This document shows, one piece after another, positions 6,082 to 12,561 of a stretch of DNA of 16,715 nt (its first letter is position 1; each line of letters starts with the position of its first letter). Made by a program: the position numbers and the translations under genes. The stretch is from NCBI GenBank assembly GCA_002360535.1, contig DEQR01000054.1:23067-39781 (forward strand). The letters are read 5' to 3'. The notes below the pieces were generated by a model that saw only the letters and a list, made by a program, of their open reading frames with translations, had not been told where the DNA came from and did not search any database. This DNA is from Thiobacillus sp. UBA3361. Its GTDB lineage: Bacteria > Pseudomonadota > Gammaproteobacteria > Burkholderiales > Thiobacillaceae.

Positions 6082-7761
6082 TCAGGCGCCCAGACGCGCC
6101 AGTTCCTTGCGGACGCGCCGGAACACCCCATCCCAATCGTTCCTGGCCGGTTGGCGGAACAGGCGCGCGCTGGGATACCAGGGTGAGTCTTCCCGCTCCA
6201 GCAGCCAGCGCCAGTCCTGGACAGCGTGCAGCAACACCCAGACCGGCTTGCCCAGTGCCCCGGCCAGGTGTGCCACCGCCGTATCGACGCTGATGACCAG
6301 GTCCAGGTTGGCAACCAATGCGGCGGTGTCGGAAAACTCACGCAGATCTTCTCCAAAAAACTGGATGTCGGCCGCATCCAGAATCGGCCGGTCTTCCCGT
6401 CGAACCTCGTTTTGCAAGGCGATCAGCCGGATACCCCCGCCCAGGCCTTCCACCACCGTGCGCAGCGCAATGCTGCGATTGGCGTCATTGGCATGCCGGC
6501 TGTTGCCGGACCAGACCATGCCTACCCTGGGGCCTGGTAGATCGCGCAGCCGCTCGCGCCAGCGGGCTGTTTTGTCCGGCGGCGCATGCAGGTAGGCGTG
6601 CGCGGCGGGGATGCTGTCGAGCTCCGTGCCCAGTGCCAGTGGCAGGCTCAGCAAGGGGCACTGGCAGTCGAATTCGGGCAGGGGTTCGCCGACGGCCAAG
6701 AGCTGATCCACCCCAGCCAGTCCGGTCAGCAGGTTTTTCAGTTCGGGTTGCACCTGTAGCACGACCCGTGCGCCCAGCGCCTTGACCCGTACGGCATAGC
6801 GGCAGAATTGCAGGGTGTCGCCGAAGCCCTGCTCGGCGTGCAGCAGGATGGTCCGGCCGGCCAGGTCGGACTCACCCAGCCACAGCGGCTGGCTGAACCG
6901 CTGGCGGATGCTGGAGAAACCGGGCACCCGCCAGCGCCATTCGTATTGTTGCCAGCCGTCGCGCAATCGCCCCAGCAGTAACAGTAGCAAACCCTCATTC
7001 CAGTGCGCCTCAGCATGCTCGGGCTGCTGCGCCAAGACCTGGCGGTAGCTGGTCAATGCCGCCGCGTGCCTGCCGAGTTGCCGCAGGGTGTTGCCCTGAT
7101 TGATGAGCGCATCCACATAGCCGGGCTCAAGCGCCAGTGCATCCCTATAGGCCCGCAACGCCTCTTCCGGGCTGCCCAACTCGGCTAGTGCGCTGCCAAG
7201 ATTGTTGAGCGCCGCGGCAAAATCGGGCCGGACGGCCAGGGCGCGCCGGTAGCTCTCGACGGCCCCGGCATGACGCTTGAGGGCGTGCAGGACCAAGCCG
7301 CGGTTATTCCATGCCTGGACGAAATCGGGGGCGATGGCCAGGGCGCTTTCGTAACATCCCAGCGCCTCCTCGTGTCGATCCAGTGCCCTGAGGGCGTTGC
7401 CCCGGTTGAAGTGCGTGCTCGCATCGCCAGGCCCTGACGCCAGCGCGCGCTCATGGCAGGCCAACGCCTCCTCGTGCCGGCCCAGGGCCTGCAGGGCCGT
7501 GCCCTGATTGGCCAGAGCGGCGGCATCGTCGGGGCGCAGCGCCAGCGCCCGTCTCAACAGTGCCTCCGCCGCGTCGGCCCGGCCCTGGCGGAAGCGCAGC
7601 ATCGCCAACATGCGCAGGGCCTCGAAATGGCCCGGCTCCGCGTCCAGGACCGCCTGGCAGGCATGCTCCGCCGCGGCGGCGTCACCCTGCCGCAACCGGG
7701 CGACCGCGGAGGCGAAGGCCTGGGCGATGGAATCAGCGGACATGGGCGGCTGGGAGGACAT
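6082..7761 (-). CDS. TPR protein with C-terminal GT9/heptosyltransferase-like glycosyltransferase domain
   Basis: A 559-residue protein. Residues about 10-270 are about seven or eight consecutive 34-residue tetratricopeptide repeats, with patterns such as ALANQGTALQALGRHEEALACHERALASGPG. They pass into LLLLLGRLRDGWQQYEWRW, the usual bridge to the second domain. That domain (about 290-559) resembles glycosyltransferase family 9: LLHAEQGFGDTLQFCRYA, VGMVWSGNSRHANDANRSIAL, DLVISVDTAVAHLAGALGKPVWVLL and WRWLLEREDSPWYPSARLFRQ. Related TPR-glycosyltransferase proteins occur near surface polysaccharide or flagellin-modification genes; the acceptor here is unknown. No strong ribosome binding site is seen before the ATG at 7761. 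The next in-frame ATG, six codons on, is an alternative. It is 81 bases upstream of the SseB-like gene, possibly in the same transcript. Confidence 0.87.
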   Translation of the reverse strand: MSSQPPMSADSIAQAFASAVARLRQGDAAAAEHACQAVLDAEPGHFEALRMLAMLRFRQGRADAAEALLRRALALRPDDAAALANQGTALQALGRHEEALACHERALASGPGDASTHFNRGNALRALDRHEEALGCYESALAIAPDFVQAWNNRGLVLHALKRHAGAVESYRRALAVRPDFAAALNNLGSALAELGSPEEALRAYRDALALEPGYVDALINQGNTLRQLGRHAAALTSYRQVLAQQPEHAEAHWNEGLLLLLLGRLRDGWQQYEWRWRVPGFSSIRQRFSQPLWLGESDLAGRTILLHAEQGFGDTLQFCRYAVRVKALGARVVLQVQPELKNLLTGLAGVDQLLAVGEPLPEFDCQCPLLSLPLALGTELDSIPAAHAYLHAPPDKTARWRERLRDLPGPRVGMVWSGNSRHANDANRSIALRTVVEGLGGGIRLIALQNEVRREDRPILDAADIQFFGEDLREFSDTAALVANLDLVISVDTAVAHLAGALGKPVWVLLHAVQDWRWLLEREDSPWYPSARLFRQPARNDWDGVFRRVRKELARLGA

Positions 7762-7880
7762 GCGGGTCGTGGGTCGTTCCGGAGCATCCCATGCTACGCG
7801 AGCCCGCCCCCCATGTACCAGCGGGGCGCGGCTGGTCTATCCTGGTTTTTAGTTAGGCATTCCTTCAACCGACACCTCTG

Positions 7881-8780
7881 ATGTTACGCATCGGCATCGA
7901 TCTCGGCGGCAGCAAGACCGAACTCATCGCCCTGGACGCGGACGGACGCGAGCGGCTGCGGCGCCGGGTGGCGACCCCGCGCGACGACTATCCGGCCACG
8001 CTGGCGGTCATCGCCGGGCTGGTCGAAGACGCGGAACGGGAACTGGGCGCGCGCGGCAGCGTCGGCATCGGCACCCCCGGCGCCGCATCGCGTCTGACTG
8101 GGCGGATGAAGAACTGCAACTCCACCTGGCTCAACGGCCGGCCCTTGGCGCAGGACCTGGAAACACGCCTGCGGCGCCCCGTGCGCATCAGCAACGACGC
8201 CAACTGTTTCGCCCTGTCGGAAGCCACCGACGGCAGCGCGGCGGGCGCGGAAGTGGTGTTCGGGGTCATCATCGGCACCGGCTGTGGCGCCGGCGTGGTG
8301 GTTCGCGGCCGAGTGCTCACCGGCCCCAACGCCATCGCCGGCGAATGGGGCCACAACCCCCTGCCCTGGCCGCGCGACGACGAGCGGCCGGGACCGGCCT
8401 GCTATTGCGGCAAGGCGGGTTGCCTCGAAACCTGGCTGTCCGGCCCCGGTCTCAGCCGGGATTTGTCTGCCCGCGGCGGCCCCGTCCTGGCGGCCGCCGA
8501 CATCGCCCAAGCGGCCGCCGCCGGCGACCCCGCCTGCGAGGCCGCCCTGGCCCGCTACGAAGACCGGCTGGCACGGGGCCTGGCCCATGTGATCAACATC
8601 CTGGACCCGGACGTCATCGTCCTGGGCGGCGGGCTGTCGAACCTGGCGCGGCTGTATGAGAACGTACCCGGCCGGTGGGCACGCTATGTCTTTTCCGACA
8701 GCGTGCATACCCGGCTGGCCCCTCCCAGGTTCGGCGACTCCAGCGGCGTGCGCGGTGCCGCCTGGCTGTGGGGGGAATGA
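7881..8780 (+). CDS. mak: Fructokinase, ROK family (Mak-like)
   Basis: A 299-residue ROK sugar kinase that phosphorylates fructose (and often mannose) with ATP in the cytoplasm. The N-terminus MLRIGIDLGGSKTELIAL holds the ATP phosphate loop. SNDANCFALSEA carries the catalytic Asp106, and GVIIGTGCGAGVV is the second phosphate loop. The ROK zinc site is seen as His158 in GEWGHNPLPW and cysteines 174, 176 and 181 in CYCGKAGCLETW. The C-terminus LDPDVIVLGGGLSN and DSSGVRGAAWLW closely follows E. coli Mak (YajF), as does the length of about 300. The ATG at 7881 fits the family N-terminus, although no clear ribosome binding site precedes it. It diverges from the TPR-glycosyltransferase gene and appears to be a single-gene unit. 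Confidence 0.93.
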   Translation: MLRIGIDLGGSKTELIALDADGRERLRRRVATPRDDYPATLAVIAGLVEDAERELGARGSVGIGTPGAASRLTGRMKNCNSTWLNGRPLAQDLETRLRRPVRISNDANCFALSEATDGSAAGAEVVFGVIIGTGCGAGVVVRGRVLTGPNAIAGEWGHNPLPWPRDDERPGPACYCGKAGCLETWLSGPGLSRDLSARGGPVLAAADIAQAAAAGDPACEAALARYEDRLARGLAHVINILDPDVIVLGGGLSNLARLYENVPGRWARYVFSDSVHTRLAPPRFGDSSGVRGAAWLWGE

Positions 8781-9095
8781 CGACACGGTATGCCCTGAGG
8801 TTCATTACCCGCATGGGATCGTGACTTCCAAGGTGAGAAGCTGCCACCTGGCATGGAAAGCGTCGGTATTCTTTACAGAGCGCCTACCCCACTCCCACAT
8901 TCTCCGCTGTGATCCGCTTCATGCCGGAAACACGGATGACACCAGGCCGGATCGAAGTCCAATCCAGGCAGGATACAGACTTGTTCTTCCAACTCTTCCG
9001 CGCGTTATCGATGCACAACCAAGCGTGCGTCCTCCCGGCTAACTACACGGCCTTCAGGTCCGATCCGACCGTGTATAACTTTTGATATGCCATCT
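8781..9095. other. Intergenic region upstream of the sigma-54 activator
   Basis: About 315 bases with no credible gene. It holds one copy of the 17-bp GTCGGNNNTYYTTACAS motif (8862-8878) far from any promoter I can place. An inverted CCGAC half-site (9065-9069) lies 26 bases before the promoter-proximal copy at 9096. No good terminator for mak is visible. Confidence 0.6.
8862..8878 (+). promoter_or_regulatory. Copy 1 of the 17-bp motif GTCGGNNNTYYTTACAS (distal)
   Basis: GTCGGTATTCTTTACAG. It matches the other four copies at all 11 invariant positions (GTCGG, T9, TTACA). It lies 306 bases upstream of the -12 element of the activator promoter, in the same orientation. No sigma-54 promoter is found at the 72-74 bp distance seen for three other copies, so it may be an auxiliary distal enhancer or may serve an unrecognised promoter. 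Confidence 0.55.
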
Positions 9096-9112
9096 GTCGG
9101 CATTTCTTACAG
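9096..9112 (+). promoter_or_regulatory. Copy 2 of the 17-bp motif, enhancer of the activator's own promoter
   Basis: GTCGGCATTTCTTACAG, centred at 9104, lies 72 bases upstream of the C of the -12 GC (9176) of the sigma-54 promoter at 9162. The orientation is the same as at the two PEP-CTERM promoters. This implies that the activator regulates its own gene. It also means the in-frame ATG at 9087 lies upstream of the promoter and is unlikely to be the true start. Confidence 0.65.
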
Positions 9113-9161
9113 TTTCGCGCCCGCGGCGAAATATCCGGTTGCGGATCAAGAGAATATCGCC

Positions 9162-9177
9162 TGGCACATATCGTGCT
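9162..9177 (+). promoter_or_regulatory. Sigma-54 promoter of the VpsR-like activator gene
   Basis: TGGCACATATCGTGCT has the -24 element TGGCAC and a GC at -12 exactly 10 bases after the GG (9163-9164, 9175-9176), as RpoN requires. The -12 element is GTGC rather than the preferred TTGC. Transcription would begin near 9188, about 75 bases before the chosen ATG. Support comes from the motif copy at 9096-9112 at the same distance as in two other promoters. Confidence 0.65.
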
Positions 9178-9263
9178 TACCACGATGTCATGCCCAGCAT
9201 CGCGCATCGGCCAGAGCAGCCGGATGCCTGGCCAGCAACCCACTCGCAACGATCAATACGAAT

Positions 9264-10721
9264 ATGGAACAAACAGCTGAGCGCGGATTGGAATGCTTCA
9301 ACAAGCACAGGCATGTGGTTTATCTCGGCGCCAGGCCGGCCGGACATGAACAGTTTATCCAGCAGATGGGGACGGCCAACTGGCACCTCCTGTCGGCCGA
9401 TGAGGGCCGGATCCAAGGAGAACAGCACGAGAAATGCCAGATCGGCCTGGTGCGCTTCGACCCGTTCGACCCCGAACTGATCCGTGAGTGGGAAATCCTC
9501 CGCCGCCGCCATCCGCATATCCAATGGCTGGCCCTGGTCAACCGGACCGAATTGGCCCGCCCCCGCCTGCGGGAACTCATCATCAACTGCTTTTTCGATT
9601 TCCATACCTTACCCATCGACATCGACAGGCTGGGCGTGTCCATGGGGCACGCCCACGGCGTGGCGCAGCTGATCCTGGCCGCCACGCCGGACAACAAGGC
9701 CTTCGCGGATGATTACGGCCTGGTCGGCTTCAGCCAGCCGATGATGCAGTTGCGGGAAATGATCCGTAAGGCGGCCGGCACCGATGTGCCGGTTCTGATC
9801 ACCGGTGAAAGCGGCACCGGCAAGGAATTGGTGGCTGCATCCATCCATGCCCAGTCCAGCCGCCAAGGCCAGCCCTTCGTCGCGGTCAACTGCGCGTCCT
9901 TGCCCGGCACGCTGATCCAGTCCGAACTGTTCGGATACGAAAAGGGGGCCTTTACCGGGGCAACGTCGCAAAAGCTGGGACGCATCGAATCCGCGACCGG
10001 CGGCACCCTGTTCCTCGACGAGATCGGTGACCTGGGACTGGATCATCAGGCCAACCTGTTGCGTTTTCTGCAGGAGAAATCCATCTCCCGCCTCGGCGGA
10101 CACGCGGAAATTCCCGTCGATGTCCGCATCGTCGCCGCCACCCACATGACCATGGAGAAGGCCGTGGAAGAGGGTCGCTTCCGTCAGGACCTGTTCTACC
10201 GGCTCAACGTCCTGCGCATCCATGTGCCCCCCCTGCGCGCGCGCGTCGATGACATCGAACTGCTGGCTCGCTACTTCTTCGAGAAATTCCGTGCCGAGAA
10301 ACAGCCGCATATCACCGGCTTCAGCGACGAGACCCTCACGCTGATGCGCCATTACAGCTGGCCCGGCAACGTGCGGGAGATGATCAACCGCATCCGCAAT
10401 GCCCTGATCCTCGCGGAAGACAAACTGATCACGCCCGAGGACATCGGCCTGAAACGCGGGGTCTCGCTGCACGACATCCCCAGCCTGGAAGCGGTGCGCT
10501 CCGAGGCTGAGCGCAAGGTGATCGTGGCCACGCTGGATTTCACCGCCCAGAACGTATCCGAAGCCTCCCGCATCCTGGGCGTCACGCGGGCAACCCTGTA
10601 CCGGCTCATCGCCAAGCACCGCATCGTGATCAATGGCGGCCAGAGTTCATCCGACAGCCTGGAAATCGACCCCGGCCACAATTCTCCCAGGCCCATCGAA
10701 TCGGCCCTGTACGCCGCCTAG
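9264..10721 (+). CDS. VpsR-like sigma-54-dependent transcriptional activator
   Basis: A 485-residue bacterial enhancer-binding protein. Residues 15-138 are a receiver-like domain similar in pattern to Vibrio cholerae VpsR, the activator of exopolysaccharide genes (compare HPHIQWLALVNRTEL and IINCFFDFHTLPI). The AAA+ domain has Walker A GESGTGK (181-187), the sigma-54 contact loop GAFTGA (228-233), Walker B TLFLDE (248-253) and WPGNVRE (366-372). A Fis-type helix-turn-helix covers about 430-451 (VSEASRILGVTRATLYRLI). Arg64 seems to replace the receiver's phospho-acceptor Asp. The ATG at 9264 is preferred to 9087 because the latter precedes the inferred sigma-54 promoter; no strong ribosome binding site supports either. 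It lies just before PEP-CTERM genes that carry sigma-54 promoters and shared upstream motifs, so it is their likely regulator. It could be classed as PrsR-like, but no PrsK kinase is visible. Confidence 0.9.
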   Translation: MEQTAERGLECFNKHRHVVYLGARPAGHEQFIQQMGTANWHLLSADEGRIQGEQHEKCQIGLVRFDPFDPELIREWEILRRRHPHIQWLALVNRTELARPRLRELIINCFFDFHTLPIDIDRLGVSMGHAHGVAQLILAATPDNKAFADDYGLVGFSQPMMQLREMIRKAAGTDVPVLITGESGTGKELVAASIHAQSSRQGQPFVAVNCASLPGTLIQSELFGYEKGAFTGATSQKLGRIESATGGTLFLDEIGDLGLDHQANLLRFLQEKSISRLGGHAEIPVDVRIVAATHMTMEKAVEEGRFRQDLFYRLNVLRIHVPPLRARVDDIELLARYFFEKFRAEKQPHITGFSDETLTLMRHYSWPGNVREMINRIRNALILAEDKLITPEDIGLKRGVSLHDIPSLEAVRSEAERKVIVATLDFTAQNVSEASRILGVTRATLYRLIAKHRIVINGGQSSSDSLEIDPGHNSPRPIESALYAA

Positions 10722-10867
10722 GCGGATACCGGAACGGTCAAACCACCGCAGTCCAGGATGGCAGTGGGACTACGCGAGCCGCGCATTCACAAGACACTGT
10801 ATTTATTAAACAAACCAGACTGGGGCCTCGCATACCGCGCATGCGGCTGACGAGATGTCGTCAAGTG

Positions 10868-10883
10868 GGTCGAGCGCTCGACC
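10868..10883. promoter_or_regulatory. 16-bp perfect palindrome, possible operator
   Basis: GGTCGAGCGCTCGACC is fully self-complementary and centred about 159 bases upstream of the -12 element at 11034-11035. It has no loop or T-run, so it looks more like a dimeric protein site than a terminator. The binding protein is unknown. Confidence 0.4.
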
Positions 10884-11020
10884 AAACCCGAGACCGGGCC
10901 AGCAACATGCCGCTCATCTGACACGACGACACCTGCCGTCATGCATGCGGGGTGTCCGCAAGACCCGCCATGACTGGCATCCGGCCCATCTCCACACGGC
11001 GGGCCGGACACACATATCCC

Positions 11021-11036
11021 CGGTACGAAACTTGCG
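11021..11036 (+). promoter_or_regulatory. Sigma-54 promoter of the PPC/PEP-CTERM - aminotransferase operon
   Basis: CGGTACGAAACTTGCG matches TGGCACGnnnnTTGCW at the GG (11022-11023), at ACG, and at the full TTGC, with exact 10-base GG-to-GC spacing (GC at 11034-11035). Transcription would start near 11047, leaving about 60 bases before the leader ORF at 11108. Confidence 0.65.
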
Positions 11037-11107
11037 TTCTCTCTCTTCAGGTATTTGTAGAAAAAACGTTCTGCGGGCGTGACTTACACGTCGGCTAGAG
11101 GAAGAAG

Positions 11108-11152
11108 ATGGACCCGACGTACCCCCGTCTGCCGGGCATCCGCGCATGCTGA
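11108..11152 (+). CDS. 14-codon leader ORF coupled to the PEP-CTERM gene
   Basis: ATG at 11108 with a good ribosome binding site (AGAGGAAG ending about 4 bases before) encodes MDPTYPRLPGIRAC and stops with TGA at 11150-11152, inside the start of the next gene (ATG at 11146). That gene lacks its own Shine-Dalgarno sequence, so ribosomes may reinitiate from this leader. Alternatively it is the original N-terminus, separated by a one-base frameshift. No attenuator-like codon run is present. Confidence 0.45.
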   Translation: MDPTYPRLPGIRAC

Positions 11153-12561
11153 TTGCCGGGTGCCGCCTCGCACTTGCTCTCGGCTGGCTGGCCATGTCCC
11201 CCCTCGCCCTCGGCGCGCCCGCAAACGACAATGTCGGCCATGCGTCCATCCTCACCCTGGGCATGGCCGCCGCGTTCAACAACATCGGCGCGACTGTGCA
11301 GGCGGGCGAGGTCTCGCCCGGAGCCGGCAGTGGCCTGAGCTGCCGCACCCAGGATGGGTGGTGCTACAACAACACCACGCCCTCCAACACCCTCTGGTAC
11401 AGCATCACGGCCAGCGCCGATCCGCTGGTGGTCTTCGTCCAGCAAGCGTCCACCGCCAACCTGCAACTGGCGCTGTGGCAGGCGGACGATCCGAACAATT
11501 TCGCCACCTTTCACAAGATCGCCGCCAACGATGACGGCAACGACTACTACGCCCCCGGCATCCTGCCCGTCACCGGCCTCAATGCCGGCGGTAACTATCT
11601 GATCCAGCTTTCCGGCCAACCGGGCTACTTTGGGACAGGAGGCTCCATTCAGGCTTCCGCCGTTGCGCAGCAGTCCCTTGCCGGCGGGCACCTGGGTGCG
11701 GGTGGTATCGGCCTGTTCAGGTTCACGCTGGCTTCCGCCATCAAACCGACGGATTATTTCGTCATCGACACCGGGGGCTCGACCTTCAACACGGAGATCG
11801 GCCTGTATGACAGCCATGGGCGCCTGGTTGCGGAAAACGACAACATCGACTCCCGCAATCTCAACAGTGCATTGCGCTTCGGCTTCGCCGGCACCCACGG
11901 CACCTCGCTGAGCGCCGGCGAATACACCCTGGCGCTGGGGGGCTTCAACACCATCTTCCGCAACGGGGAGATTGACACCAGCTTCAACCAGCAGGGTGAT
12001 TTCATGATCAACCTCCAGTCCACCCAGAATGTCACCCTGCCTGCCGCACCCTCCCGCTTGGCGGTGGACGGCAGCATCCTGCCGGCTTCCATCGAGGAGG
12101 TGCAGTTGGCGCAGGGTTTTCTGGGGCAACGTGAGGTGCTGTTTATCCCCTTCATCCTGGAAGGAGACATCTCATCCACCGACTGGGCCGTCATCCACAC
12201 CACCGGCTCGGCCATCGACACGGAGATCGCCCTTTACGACGCCCGGGGCCATCTGGTGGCCGAGAACGACAACATCGGCTCGGGCAACCTGCTCAGCCGG
12301 CTCAGTTTCGGGTTTGACGGCGACCATGGCGACGGCCTGGCCGCCGGCGAGTACACCCTGGCAGTGGGCGGCGCCAACACCATCTTCCGGGACGGCCTGG
12401 ATGTCACCTCTGCCTCGCAATGGACCGGGGACTACGCCGTCTATCTGCAGACCAGCGCGGGCGTCAGCCTGATGGCCATTCCCGAGCCCGCCCATGTGCA
12501 GCTGATGTGTGCCGGCCTGGCCCTGATCGGCTTCCGTCTCTGGCTGCGCCCACGGCGTTGA
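11146..12561 (+). CDS. Exported PEP-CTERM protein with PPC/DVUA0089-like repeat domains
   Basis: A 471-residue secreted protein. A signal peptide (MLIAGCRLALALGWLAMSPLALGA, cleaved near 24) precedes an N-terminal PPC-like beta domain (about 25-165: SNTLWYSITASADPLVVFV, NLQLALWQADD). Two homologous DVUA0089/PPC-like repeats follow, about 143 residues apart. The first has DYFVIDTGGSTFNTEIGLYD with HGRLVAENDNI and AGEYTLALGGFNTIFRNG. The second has DWAVIHTTGSAIDTEIALYD with HLVAENDNI and AGEYTLAVGGANTIFRDG. The tail IPEPAHVQLMCAGLALIGF followed by RLWLRPRR is a somewhat divergent PEP-CTERM signal, recognised by an exosortase that would anchor or release the protein at the envelope. The ATG at 11146 has no Shine-Dalgarno sequence but overlaps the leader ORF stop. 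The gene overlaps the downstream aminotransferase by 4 bases. Confidence 0.88.
   Translation: MLIAGCRLALALGWLAMSPLALGAPANDNVGHASILTLGMAAAFNNIGATVQAGEVSPGAGSGLSCRTQDGWCYNNTTPSNTLWYSITASADPLVVFVQQASTANLQLALWQADDPNNFATFHKIAANDDGNDYYAPGILPVTGLNAGGNYLIQLSGQPGYFGTGGSIQASAVAQQSLAGGHLGAGGIGLFRFTLASAIKPTDYFVIDTGGSTFNTEIGLYDSHGRLVAENDNIDSRNLNSALRFGFAGTHGTSLSAGEYTLALGGFNTIFRNGEIDTSFNQQGDFMINLQSTQNVTLPAAPSRLAVDGSILPASIEEVQLAQGFLGQREVLFIPFILEGDISSTDWAVIHTTGSAIDTEIALYDARGHLVAENDNIGSGNLLSRLSFGFDGDHGDGLAAGEYTLAVGGANTIFRDGLDVTSASQWTGDYAVYLQTSAGVSLMAIPEPAHVQLMCAGLALIGFRLWLRPRR

Larger units (their letters stand above)
10722..11107. other. Intergenic region before the PPC/PEP-CTERM operon
   Basis: About 385 bases without a credible gene. 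It holds a perfect 16-bp palindrome (10868-10883) and a sigma-54 promoter (11021-11036). No copy of the 17-bp enhancer motif is present, unlike at the other PEP-CTERM promoters. No T-rich terminator follows the activator gene. Confidence 0.6.

Noticed and set aside
5080..6186. 368-aa plus-strand frame opposite the SseB-like operon
   Set aside because: It is an antisense shadow with Gly/His/Gln-rich composition; the minus-strand genes are tightly packed with ribosome binding sites and family features.
10952..10968. GTGTCCGCAAGACCCGC as a degenerate enhancer motif for the PPC operon promoter
   Set aside because: It lies near the expected distance, but it is in the opposite orientation and matches only about 9 of 17 positions, missing the A/T-rich core.
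11083..11095. TTACACGTCGG as an enhancer copy
   Set aside because: The two halves are in the wrong order and it lies downstream of the promoter.
11095..12129. 344-aa minus-strand frame opposite the PPC/PEP-CTERM gene
   Set aside because: The plus strand encodes a signal peptide, repeated domains and a PEP-CTERM tail; the minus frame has no recognisable domain.
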